Below are positions 1 through 8,211 of a stretch of 36,131 nucleotides of DNA, one piece after another. The translations under genes and the position numbers were made by a program. Numbering within the stretch: position 1 is the first letter of the stretch; each line of letters starts with the position of its first letter. Source of the stretch: Candidatus Brocadia sp. (GTDB taxonomy: Bacteria; Planctomycetota; Brocadiia; Brocadiales; Brocadiaceae); the NCBI GenBank assembly GCA_011525665.1, contig WYAU01000033.1, positions 1-36,131 of the forward strand, written 5' to 3'. The notes beneath the pieces were generated by a model. It saw only the letters and a program-made list of their open reading frames with translations, was not told the DNA's origin and searched no databases.

Positions 1-342
1 CATGGAAATAAAATCGTGAAAACCAAGATTTTGCAGGCTATTCCGGCTATACCAACCTCACTTCCCTTACGGAGGGCTGGTTAGCTGGTGTTTGCTCTAT
101 TTTTCACGCAACTTATGTGTATATATTTAGATGTTTTAAGTTACATTGAGGCCCCGAAAATTAGAGATGTGTAACATTTACGCAGAATAGTTACAACAAT
201 AACAAATAAGCCTTTCATAAAGAGCCCGGTTTTCATGGTATACATAAAGATTATTTTAATGAGAATAACTATTCAGCGAAACTGACAGAGAATATTTTCT
301 CAGAATAGTTAAAAGCCAATAGGGAAAACGGGCAGACGGGAA

Positions 343-499
343 AATCCCGAAGGGATGATATGATTATAGAAAAATACACACCACAAGATTCAACCCCGCA
401 GGGGTGAAATATCGCGAAAATAATGATACCATGCCACCCCTACGGGGTTAACAATAACTGTATAATGATATGCTATAATAATGACATCCCTTCGGGATT
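343..499. repeat. Nested palindromic repeat cluster in AT-rich spacer
   Basis: Four short hairpins lie in the spacer downstream of the cytochrome gene. Each has a 5-bp stem and 3-nt loop: ATCCC-GAA-GGGAT (344-356), ACCCC-GCA-GGGGT (393-405), ACCCC-TAC-GGGGT (436-448) and ATCCC-TTC-GGGAT (486-498). The outer two are inverted copies of each other, and so are the inner two with one mismatch, giving an A-B-B'-A' nesting about 157 bp long. The arrangement resembles REP/BIME-type intergenic repeats. The rest of 1-562 is AT-rich and holds no convincing gene; a weaker imperfect hairpin sits at about 52-82. Confidence 0.7.
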
Positions 500-562
500 A
501 CTAATCAATATTTTGTTTACCCGTAGTGATTGTGGGCGAAAGTACGCTGAATAGATACATCT

Positions 563-2923
563 TTATTTACTTTTCTCCATAAGGCTTTTAATTGCCTCTG
601 AAACTATCCTCTCATGCTGTTCCGCAGTCTCTGCCCTCCCGTATTTTTCGATTATGTTATACCATTCAGGTGTTCCATGGTGCTGGTGGCATCCCATGCA
701 CAAACCTTCCCTTTCAACGAGATCCCTCTCTTCCTGATTTAACGACCTGTCTTCTGGGAGTGGCATGTTTTGGATCTGTTTTCCGCTTCTGACAACCAGT
801 TGGTCAAGCGCATAGGGAAAATCCTCTATCTTTGGGGTCTGCCACCTCCCCGTCTTTGCGCCGGGGATATCTCCATACACCCCTTTTGATAAATCCTGGA
901 ACAGAGGTTTGTCCCCCAGAAGCTTTTCAGCGCTCCGTGAATTACTCGTGCCATATCCTACGGTCTTGGGGTTCGTATGACAATCCTCGCAGGTTCTGGC
1001 AACCAGGCTGATTGAATGAGGGTGCATGGGCGCTAACGTAGGGGAATTATGCCCTGTAGAGGTAATATAATGCTTGTTGAGTGCCTTGACATTTCCCTCC
1101 TCATCAACAAAGGTATAGAATACCTGGCAACCGGGTGTCACCGGTGAAACCTTTCCCCTCAGATTAATTCCCAAAATGGGACTTTCCCATCTCATAAACG
1201 ACCTGTTCTCAAAAGAGAGATCACCTGATTCTTTCGTCACCGTTTGTCTGCCCGTTGCGGGGTCTACTTTCTTGGATGTCGTTATCCAGTCAGTACCTTT
1301 TACCCTCCTGTCATATTGCATATGACATCCATAACACTGGGGCGCCCACGTGGCATGGCAGGCGTAACACTCCAGTTTTTCAATATGCCTGTCAATGGTT
1401 GACATGGCAACCTTTCCCTGTTTGGTCTTAAACGCATTATGCGCATTTATTTCCTTGAGCAAAGGGGTTTCATGCTTCTTGCCTGTGTACAGGCTTACGA
1501 TATAGGCCTTGTTGTCTTCCCTGACCCAGTTGGCCTTCGCATTTCCCCTGGAGGTAAGGAGATATTCCCTTGCTCCACCCGTATAAACACCCCTGTCCCC
1601 ATCCAGAGTCACGGGTGTCCCGTATCCCACGGGAAGTTCCCATGGATATTTCTCCGGTGTGCCATGGCAATCATAGCAGGTAATCTCAGCTTGATAAACA
1701 GTCGCCGGATAGATATTCCCGTCTCCATGGACGTCTATTGAGGTATGGCAATCCGCACACTGCATACCCCTTTCAAAATGCACGTCCTGTCTTACATGCT
1801 GATATTCCTTCGTAAAGAGGGATTCCTGGGGCCTGGCGTGTTCGTCATACGGAGGCGCGTGGCTATCTTCCACATAGTCATACTCAAACATCCCGACAAA
1901 GGTGGTGCCTATTCTCCTTCCCCTTGTGTGGCAGTGGGTACACTGAGCTGCCGGTATAGCGCTTGTAATCCGATGTCTTAAAGGATGGGGCCGTGTAGTA
2001 TTTGCCTTGATATTCGGATCATCGCCTTCATATTTACCGTCATTCCCATAGATCACATGACATGCGGCACACCCGGATGCCCGTAAATCTCCCCTTTCAT
2101 TCCTCCCTTCGCCCCATACATGACACCGTGCACACTGTTTCCTGTACGTATCTGAAAAACCTGCTTTTTCTTCCGATCCAAATACCTCTGCACCATGTTT
2201 AAAATCCGGTATCTCTTCAACCTTTTCAAGCCTTCTCAGATAGCCCGCGCCAATCGCCTTTTCAACCCATTCCTTATATTTTTCAGAGCCTACCCTTGGA
2301 GTCAGGCCATCGGTGTCTATCATATCAAAATTTCCGTACGGGAAAGAACCCTTCGGTATGACACCATTCGAAGAAAGGGTCTTACTGGCAATCCCTGTCA
2401 TAAGGGAATGAAGTGACATCGACATCCGGTAGGTATAATCTATCCCCAGTGTTCCGGTAGGCTCGGATGAAAGCAGTTGCCCGGACATGAGCTCCCCTCC
2501 GACAGGCTGTTTGAGAGGCTTCCCCATCAGTGTCGTTATACTCCCTTTCCCATCATGGCACTTTGCGCAACCCTTTCCCTCATGAAGCGTCCACATGCTC
2601 GAGGGGTTTGGAATAAGACCGCTGTGGGCAGTTTCTTTTCTCCCGGATGCGGGATCGCCCTCATGGCAGATCGCGCATTCGTAACCCTTCCCCTTTCCGT
2701 ATTTCATTTTGGCAAAACCCAGGAGAAACGGCTGCATCCTGTCATTAATAACTTCGATCCCTTCGTGGCACGAAAGACACCCCTTTTCTTCCGCACCCTG
2801 CATCATAATATGTTCGTGAAGAGGGCTATTGTTTTCCCTTACACTTTTTGCCCCTCCGCAGCTACTCAAGAACCCTGTCAAAATGATTGCCGTTGCCGCT
2901 GAAAATAGGGATATTTTACTCAT
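563..2923 (-). CDS. Dodecaheme c-type cytochrome lipoprotein
   Basis: This 786-residue exported protein has twelve CxxCH heme c motifs (CLSCH near residue 49, then CAICH, CAKCH, CARCH, CAACH, CTHCH, CADCH, CYDCH, CYACH, CYGCH, CEDCH and CMGCH). The N-terminus is a short hydrophobic signal ending in a lipobox-like LSSC, so the mature protein is probably lipid-anchored on the outer face of a membrane. The start is supported by GAGGAG seven bases upstream of ATG. No catalytic-site signature such as the HAO crosslink Tyr or the NrfA Lys-heme was recognised, so an electron-transfer role is more likely than a defined enzyme. It lies downstream of, and in the same direction as, a two-component locus, from which it is separated by a terminator-like hairpin. 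The specific cytochrome family is unknown. Confidence 0.9.
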   Translation of the reverse strand: MSKISLFSAATAIILTGFLSSCGGAKSVRENNSPLHEHIMMQGAEEKGCLSCHEGIEVINDRMQPFLLGFAKMKYGKGKGYECAICHEGDPASGRKETAHSGLIPNPSSMWTLHEGKGCAKCHDGKGSITTLMGKPLKQPVGGELMSGQLLSSEPTGTLGIDYTYRMSMSLHSLMTGIASKTLSSNGVIPKGSFPYGNFDMIDTDGLTPRVGSEKYKEWVEKAIGAGYLRRLEKVEEIPDFKHGAEVFGSEEKAGFSDTYRKQCARCHVWGEGRNERGDLRASGCAACHVIYGNDGKYEGDDPNIKANTTRPHPLRHRITSAIPAAQCTHCHTRGRRIGTTFVGMFEYDYVEDSHAPPYDEHARPQESLFTKEYQHVRQDVHFERGMQCADCHTSIDVHGDGNIYPATVYQAEITCYDCHGTPEKYPWELPVGYGTPVTLDGDRGVYTGGAREYLLTSRGNAKANWVREDNKAYIVSLYTGKKHETPLLKEINAHNAFKTKQGKVAMSTIDRHIEKLECYACHATWAPQCYGCHMQYDRRVKGTDWITTSKKVDPATGRQTVTKESGDLSFENRSFMRWESPILGINLRGKVSPVTPGCQVFYTFVDEEGNVKALNKHYITSTGHNSPTLAPMHPHSISLVARTCEDCHTNPKTVGYGTSNSRSAEKLLGDKPLFQDLSKGVYGDIPGAKTGRWQTPKIEDFPYALDQLVVRSGKQIQNMPLPEDRSLNQEERDLVEREGLCMGCHQHHGTPEWYNIIEKYGRAETAEQHERIVSEAIKSLMEKSK

Positions 2924-2967
2924 AGTTTTCTCCTCTTTCCTTGTTCATTGATTTCACCTGTCCCGGG

Positions 2968-2992
2968 AAAAGTAAAAATGGCCCCGCGGGCC
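2968..2992 (-). terminator. Candidate intrinsic terminator after the NtrC-type gene
   Basis: On the minus strand a GC-rich hairpin GGCCC-GCG-GGGCC (2980-2992) is followed by ATTTTTACTTTT (2968-2979). It lies between the stop of the upstream regulator and the start of the cytochrome gene, so the cytochrome may have its own promoter in 2993-3120 or be expressed by read-through. The T-tract is interrupted by AC, which lowers certainty. Confidence 0.5.
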
Positions 2993-3120
2993 CTTATTGG
3001 CACTCATGTGGCAATTGAGTGCATGCGGTACGGTGGAATGCCTTTGCGGTTCGCCTAAACGTAAGAATTTCTGAAGACCTTCCCTCTCCGGAGCCTGAGG
3101 GTCCGGTCTCCGTCCGGTAG

Positions 3121-4551
3121 TCACTCTTTCGGAGTTGCGGTTAACCCGTCTTTATAATAGTCAGGATTTATATTATATTTTTTAATCAATTTATAAATAT
3201 CCGCCCTGTAGCGCTTCGCCATTTTCGAAGCGGCTGAAACGTTTCCCTTGCTTATTTTTAAGAGATTTTCAATGTATTCTCGTTCAAATCGTTCCTTGGC
3301 GTCCTTGTACGAATTGAAGGTATTCTTCAGGACATTTGTATCAGCAAAGACATCCTCCGTCGCAACGACATTTTTATTGGTTATGATGGCGGCGTGCTCA
3401 ATCTTATTTTGCAGTTCGCGCACATTGCCGGGCCAGTCGTAAAGGATCATCCTTTGGATGGCGGCAGGGGTAAATCCGACGATATCTTTCCTGAGCACCT
3501 TGCAAAATCCCGTCAGAAAGTACGTAGCTAACAGCGGGATGTCATCTCTCCTCTCGCGCAAGGGGGGAATATAAATAGGCACAACGTGAATTTTGTAAAA
3601 TAAATCCTTGCGAAACGTTTCGTCATTCACCGCCTTTTGGAGGTCAGTAGTTGAGGCAACAATGATCCGCACATCGGTTTTCATACCCTTCGCGCCGCCA
3701 TCGGGTTTTATTACTCCTTCCTGCAACACCTTCAAAAGCCTTGCCTGTAAGGAAAGCGAGGCGGCCCCGATCTCATCCAGGAAAATGGTGCCTCCCTTCG
3801 CTTGTATGAACAGTCCCTCCTTTTTTTCATGAAAACCTTTGTTGCCCCGTACATATCCAAAAAGTTCAGCTTCTAAAATCTCCTCCGGAACGGTATCGCA
3901 ATGTACGGTTACAAAAGGACCTTTCGGACGATTACTGTTATGATGGATGGCCCGTGCAATAAGTTCCTTCCCTGTGCCACTCTCACCGTAAAGAGAAACG
4001 ATACAGTCTGTATTTGCAATCCTGACAACCTGTTCAAGAATTTCCTGCATTCGTTTGTCTTTGCCAATAATATGCTTAAAATCGTTCCTTTCATCAAGCT
4101 GGCTTCTGAGATGTTCAATTTCCCTTGCCATATAGTGTTTTTCAAGCGCATTTTTGATATGGAGCAACAGATCCTCATTGTTAAACGGCTTGGTTATGTA
4201 ACTGTATGCCCCCTTTCTCATGGCTTCAACGGCGCTTTCGATACTTCCATGGGCAGTCAGGATAATAACGGGAATATTGGGGTAAAAGCGGATGATTTTT
4301 TCCATTAGCTCAATGCCATTTTCTTCAGACAGCCGCAAATCAATAATGACAAGGTTAAAGGGCGTAGAGGATAATGCGGCTTTTGCCTCATTGCCGTCCC
4401 TGGCAATCGTCACAAAATAACCCCATGCCTTTAAACGCATCCGGATGACTTCCAGGATATTTATGTCATCGTCTATAACCAATATCTTCTCATCGCGCAT
4501 GGCCTGACGCACCGTAAAATTGTTTTTTTTGTTCTCTACCCGCTTCGCCAA
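3121..4551 (-). CDS. NtrC-family response regulator, QseF/GlrR-like, with degenerate GAFTGA loop
   Basis: The protein has 476 residues: receiver domain (acidic pocket D27-D29, phosphoacceptor D71, K121), AAA+ ATPase domain (Walker A GESGTGKE 189-196, Walker B with D259-E260) and a C-terminal Fis-type helix-turn-helix (about 440-465). The sigma-54-contacting loop, normally GAFTGA after ELFG, reads GNKGFH (236-241) and is one residue shorter than in the paralogue at 8212-9576. Most GAFTGA-type regulators need this loop to remodel sigma-54 holoenzyme, so this one may work with another sigma factor or in a non-canonical way. The start used is TTG preceded by GAGG; an internal ATG at 4500 (MRDEKILV) begins just before the receiver domain. 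It is the last gene of the kinase, exported coiled-coil protein and regulator cluster. Confidence 0.9.
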   Translation of the reverse strand: MAKRVENKKNNFTVRQAMRDEKILVIDDDINILEVIRMRLKAWGYFVTIARDGNEAKAALSSTPFNLVIIDLRLSEENGIELMEKIIRFYPNIPVIILTAHGSIESAVEAMRKGAYSYITKPFNNEDLLLHIKNALEKHYMAREIEHLRSQLDERNDFKHIIGKDKRMQEILEQVVRIANTDCIVSLYGESGTGKELIARAIHHNSNRPKGPFVTVHCDTVPEEILEAELFGYVRGNKGFHEKKEGLFIQAKGGTIFLDEIGAASLSLQARLLKVLQEGVIKPDGGAKGMKTDVRIIVASTTDLQKAVNDETFRKDLFYKIHVVPIYIPPLRERRDDIPLLATYFLTGFCKVLRKDIVGFTPAAIQRMILYDWPGNVRELQNKIEHAAIITNKNVVATEDVFADTNVLKNTFNSYKDAKERFEREYIENLLKISKGNVSAASKMAKRYRADIYKLIKKYNINPDYYKDGLTATPKE

Positions 4552-4606
4552 CGACGCCTCTGCATGAATGGATTCCCCTGTGCCCCTCTGTTTCGTTTAA
4601 AAAAGT

Positions 4607-5011
4607 TTAGAGGGGATCGGTTAAGCCGTCCGTTGTCGTTACCGATCCAGTCCCCCCGGCTATCCCCTGAAGGCTCTCCGGAATCTTTTCTTCCCTGCCC
4701 GTATCGACCTCTTTCTTCTTCTCCTCGACCTGCATATCCACTTCCCGGAGCTTCTCTATATCGCCTTTGATATCCTGAATCGTCTTCTCGGCGGAGCGGA
4801 GTTCATCGGTGAGTTTTCCAATTTCCTGATCCTTCTGAGAAAGACGGTCTAAAAGTTCACTAATAGTTTTTTCCTTGAATTGAAGGTCGAGTCTGAGAGT
4901 TTTGATTTCTTCGTTTCTCGCACAAAATTCTTTATGGGTCATGCAGACGCAACCCGTACCCTGAATAAGTACGGAAAGAAAAAAGAATGGAAAAAAGTAG
5001 CTTTTTTTCAT
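4607..5011 (-). CDS. Small exported coiled-coil protein, QseG-like in position
   Basis: A 134-residue protein with a Lys-Lys start, a hydrophobic segment (about 4-18) and a cysteine in GTGC that could be a weak lipobox. Residues about 35-105 are rich in E, K, L and Q with heptad-like spacing, indicating a coiled coil; the C-terminal tail is low complexity (Gly/Thr/Ser). It lies between a membrane histidine kinase and an NtrC-type regulator, 55 bp from the latter. In enterobacteria the same slot is occupied by the outer-membrane lipoprotein QseG, which binds the sensor region of QseE. A similar sensor-accessory role is inferred from position and overall shape only. Whether it is lipidated is uncertain because the -3 residue is Gly. 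Confidence 0.75.
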   Translation of the reverse strand: MKKSYFFPFFFLSVLIQGTGCVCMTHKEFCARNEEIKTLRLDLQFKEKTISELLDRLSQKDQEIGKLTDELRSAEKTIQDIKGDIEKLREVDMQVEEKKKEVDTGREEKIPESLQGIAGGTGSVTTTDGLTDPL

Positions 5012-5085
5012 ATTACAATGTCCACTGACAGGTTTTCAATTTTAAATCAGGCATTCCGAGACTTTCCCGGGTCACACAGGTATGA

Positions 5086-5191
5086 GCCGTCTCCTGACGG
5101 CGACCGGCAACTCATACGGCGTTCATACGCCATGCCGCCAACAGGAGCCGGCTCCTGCCAAACACGTTGAATTTCCTTTCCCCTAAAGGAA
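5086..5191. repeat. Cluster of intergenic hairpins between kinase and small exported protein
   Basis: The 263-bp gap between the kinase and the coiled-coil gene holds several inverted repeats: GCCGT/ACGGC (5086-5101), GGCG/CGCC (5118-5131), a perfect 16-bp palindrome CAGGAGCCGGCTCCTG (5142-5157), and TTCCTTT/AAAGGAA (5173-5191). None has a clean T-tract on the minus strand. They could be RNA processing or attenuation structures, or degenerate repeat elements. Confidence 0.5.
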
Positions 5192-5274
5192 GGACAGACA
5201 AACAGAATTTGGCCGTGCCGCCCGAAGATCTGCTTAAATGACGTGAAAATTCATATTCTCTATAAAAGATTTTC

Positions 5275-6804
5275 CTAACACTGTACGGCATAATCGTATC
5301 GGCAGGGCAGCGTGAAATAAAAAGCGCTACCCTGCTCTCCGTTACTTTCTACCCAAATATCGCCCCCATGGTCAAGTATAATATGCTTTGCGATGGAAAG
5401 TCCCAGTCCCGTTCCTTTCATGCCGCCTTTTCCCTTGTTGCTGACCTGCTGAAATTTGTCAAAAATCGTTTTATGGCATTCGGGCGGTATCCCAATTCCT
5501 GTGTCAGCGATACCGACTCTGACAAACGAATGAACGCTGTTCAGCCGGTTTTTTTCTGCGAAAAAACGGGGAACACTGCCGGACTCCACTTCATCCACCT
5601 GTATGACAACAGAACCACCCGGTGGCGAAAACTTAATGGCGTTGCTCAAAAGGTTATCCATTACCTGGGCGATTTTGTCAGCATCAAGCAGGATATTAGG
5701 CAAAGAGACTCCGCTCACAGAGTGAATGCCGATATTTTTCCTTTCCGCTAAAAATCGTATTGCGTCCACGCTCCTCCGGACAACGTCCTGAACGTTCGAG
5801 CGCTGGAAATTGTAGCGCATCAATCCTGCTTCTATCCGTGAAATGTCCAATAAGTCGTTAATCATCATCGTAAGCCGGAGGGTTTCCTCTTTGACAATGC
5901 TCAGAAGTTTCATCTGTGGTTCATTTATGGGGCCTGCAATTTTTTCCAGCAGAAGATCATTTGCCTCACGGATAACCGTCAAAGGAGTTTTCAGGTTGTG
6001 GGACACATTGGAAATGAACTCCGTTTTCAATTGGTCCATTTCCCTGAGTTTATCGCACATCTGATTAAAAGCCCTCCCCAGAGTACCAATTTCATCGCAT
6101 GATGTAACTTCAATCCGATGACCCCACTCTCCCCGGGCAATACGGTCTGTGGCATCCTTCAGATTCTTTATGGGGACACATACACTGCGGGTAAAAAACC
6201 AGGCGCACACCGCTCCAAACAGGACGGCCAAAAGGATGATGATAAGGGAAATTCTGGCCGACTTGTCCCCGATGCTTTGAAAAAGTTCTATTTTTTTTAC
6301 CAATCCCGCCTGGGTGGCAAGGGTTAGCTTGTTAATAGACTCGGTAAGCAGGTCAAGCGTTTTTTTCTTTTCTTCTTCATAGCGAATGTCAGGCGGAAAA
6401 ATCTCTTCCTTGCCCACCAGGATGATTTCTTTGGAAACCAGGGAAATATATTTCTTATAAAGTTCCCTCATGTGGTTTATAAATGTCTCCTTTTCACGGT
6501 CTGTCGCCGACTCTTCCAAAAATTTTAGCCGTTCCAGAAATTCCTTTTTTTTCTTACCGAAGAGGTCCAGAAATGCACTGTCGTTCGTAATGATATATTT
6601 TTTTTCATTCCTCACCTGCTCAAGGAGGCTATCCATAAGTTTTTCTCCGTTTTCGATGAAAGGAATATCGACCCTCATGATTGAGTCAGTGACCTTGTTG
6701 AGATGGGTGAGACGAAAGATCAAATAAAAACTCATCGCCAGCATAAATAGCGCAATGGCGATATAACCAAAGAGTATTCGCTTCCAAAGGCTATTTTTAA
6801 TCAT
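5275..6804 (-). CDS. Membrane sensor histidine kinase, QseE/GlrK-like
   Basis: A 509-residue kinase. It has a transmembrane helix at about 10-30, an extracytoplasmic helical sensor region (about 31-183, rich in charged residues), a second membrane helix at 184-205, HAMP at 206-258, and a HisKA domain with phospho-accepting H269 in SHNLKTPL. The C-terminal HATPase_c has N-box DNLLSNAIKFS, G1 DTGIGIPPE and G2 GTGLGLS. The HisKA region (SHxLKTPLxxxRE followed by a GP motif) resembles QseE/GlrK. The start is ATG with GGAG seven bases upstream. It heads a minus-strand cluster with the coiled-coil protein and the NtrC-type regulator, presumably its partner. The input signal is unknown. Confidence 0.92.
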   Translation of the reverse strand: MIKNSLWKRILFGYIAIALFMLAMSFYLIFRLTHLNKVTDSIMRVDIPFIENGEKLMDSLLEQVRNEKKYIITNDSAFLDLFGKKKKEFLERLKFLEESATDREKETFINHMRELYKKYISLVSKEIILVGKEEIFPPDIRYEEEKKKTLDLLTESINKLTLATQAGLVKKIELFQSIGDKSARISLIIILLAVLFGAVCAWFFTRSVCVPIKNLKDATDRIARGEWGHRIEVTSCDEIGTLGRAFNQMCDKLREMDQLKTEFISNVSHNLKTPLTVIREANDLLLEKIAGPINEPQMKLLSIVKEETLRLTMMINDLLDISRIEAGLMRYNFQRSNVQDVVRRSVDAIRFLAERKNIGIHSVSGVSLPNILLDADKIAQVMDNLLSNAIKFSPPGGSVVIQVDEVESGSVPRFFAEKNRLNSVHSFVRVGIADTGIGIPPECHKTIFDKFQQVSNKGKGGMKGTGLGLSIAKHIILDHGGDIWVESNGEQGSAFYFTLPCRYDYAVQC

Positions 6805-6904
6805 ACGCGACTCCGGTAAGGAAGATGCTGCAGGGGCTCCTTTCTTCGGGAATCCTACTCACATGACGTGAAAAGACGGAGGATGAAAAATGTCGTGAAT
6901 AAGA

Positions 6905-6933
6905 ATATTACCCGATAACGGGATTGGCGGCAA
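6905..6933 (-). promoter_or_regulatory. Candidate sigma-70 promoter for the QseE-like kinase
   Basis: On the minus strand TTGCCG (6928-6933) is separated by 17 bp from TAATAT (6905-6910), about 100 bp upstream of the kinase start. The spacer contains a small CCCG-TTAT-CGGG palindrome. The -35 match is partial. It faces the promoter candidate of the plus-strand kinase, so 6805-7063 is a divergent control region. Confidence 0.4.
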
Positions 6934-6961
6934 GTAAAAAACGAGCGTGGAAATTTACCTA

Positions 6962-6991
6962 TTGCGGTAATATCGGGGCTTATGCTATAGT
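6962..6991 (+). promoter_or_regulatory. Candidate sigma-70 promoter for PAS kinase operon
   Basis: TTGCGG (6962-6967), an 18-bp spacer and TATAGT (6986-6991) lie about 70 bp before the start of the kinase at 7064, which itself has a strong AAGGAG ribosome binding site. The -10 matches five of six consensus bases. Confidence 0.4.
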
Positions 6992-7063
6992 AAAATTTTA
7001 AAGGATGACTTCAGATTGCCCCGCACCATGACAGAATAATTCATATCCTTTAAGGAGACAGCG

Positions 7064-8200
7064 ATGGATGTATCAGCGAGATTTCTCCAAACGGCCCTGG
7101 ATGGCATTCACGATTGTATTAACATCGTGGACAAGAATTTTCAGATCATATTTATCAATGAAGCTGCAAGTAAGAGGGCCGGGAAAAATTGGCGAACGAT
7201 GTTAGGGAACAAGTGTTACGCACAATTATGGGGAAAAAGCGCGCCGTGTGAGAATTGCGTGACAGGAAAGGCTTTTGAGACGGGGAATACGCAGCAAACA
7301 ATCAAGTGGGAAATTGGGCCCGATGGCAAGAAACGCTTCATGGAACATTTTGCATATCCCATTCCTGACAAAGAAGGAAATGTGGAATACACGGTAGAAA
7401 TCTTCAGAGACATTACCGAAAGGATACTGCTTGAAGAAGAACGGGAACAACAGCGATTGGAACTGGGCAAGCGGATACGGGAACTGCGCCACGCCTATGA
7501 GGAACTCAAATCCTTGCAAAATCAGCTCCTACAAGCGGAAAAAATGGCTTCTATCGGGCTTCTTGCCTCCAGCCTCGCCCATGAACTGGATACGCCACTT
7601 GCCACAATTTCCGGATATTGCGAATTACTGACAGAAGATAACCAGGATAAGAATGTGCTGGGGCGTATCAAAACCATTTCGGAGCAGGTAACAAAATGCC
7701 AAAAGACGATTAGAAACCTGTTGGATTTCTCAAGGAAATCCAATTGCGAAAGAAAGTTATGCAATATCCATCACTTAATCAACACCATTCTCTCCCTCGT
7801 CGAACATCGATTAATAATTCATAAAATAAGATTGCACAAAACTTTTGATGAGCAGGCGCCGCCTTTGTTTGTGGATGGAAATCAAATTCAGCAGGTAATT
7901 CTCAATCTCGTCAATAACGCCGTGGATGCATTACCCGGAGGAGGAGACGTCTTTATTGAAACAAGGGTAAATACAGAGTCGAAATCCTTTGAAATTATCT
8001 TTGAAGACAACGGAGTCGGCATATCGGATGAAAGTCGGAAATACATTTTTTCTCCCTTCTTTACAACGAAGGAACCGGGAAAAGGAACGGGATTGGGATT
8101 ATCAATTTGCAAAAATATCATCTCGGCTCATAATGGAAAAATAACGGTGGAAAACCGCGCCGGGAACGGGGCAAAATTTGTTATATCGTTGCCGCTCTAA
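7064..8200 (+). CDS. Cytosolic PAS-domain histidine kinase, NtrB/AtoS type
   Basis: A 378-residue kinase without membrane helices. An N-terminal PAS domain (about 5-120) is followed by a coiled-coil linker (120-160), HisKA with H173 in LAHELDTPL, and HATPase_c with N-box NLVNNAVDAL, G1 DNGVGIS and G2 GKGTGLGLS. The PAS carries C51, C62 and C65 in a CY...GxxxPCxxC pattern that recurs in many PAS domains and may bind a cofactor or sense redox; the cofactor cannot be read from sequence. AAGGAG precedes ATG. The partner regulator starts 11 bp downstream, so this is a soluble cytosolic sensor feeding a sigma-54 activator. Confidence 0.93.
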   Translation: MDVSARFLQTALDGIHDCINIVDKNFQIIFINEAASKRAGKNWRTMLGNKCYAQLWGKSAPCENCVTGKAFETGNTQQTIKWEIGPDGKKRFMEHFAYPIPDKEGNVEYTVEIFRDITERILLEEEREQQRLELGKRIRELRHAYEELKSLQNQLLQAEKMASIGLLASSLAHELDTPLATISGYCELLTEDNQDKNVLGRIKTISEQVTKCQKTIRNLLDFSRKSNCERKLCNIHHLINTILSLVEHRLIIHKIRLHKTFDEQAPPLFVDGNQIQQVILNLVNNAVDALPGGGDVFIETRVNTESKSFEIIFEDNGVGISDESRKYIFSPFFTTKEPGKGTGLGLSICKNIISAHNGKITVENRAGNGAKFVISLPL

Positions 8201-8211
8201 TGTGAGGGTGA

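Noticed and set aside
2993-3120. Possible sigma-54 promoter for the cytochrome gene, expected from the NtrC-type neighbour
   Set aside because: On the minus strand no GG-N10-GC with a TGGC/TGC context was found.
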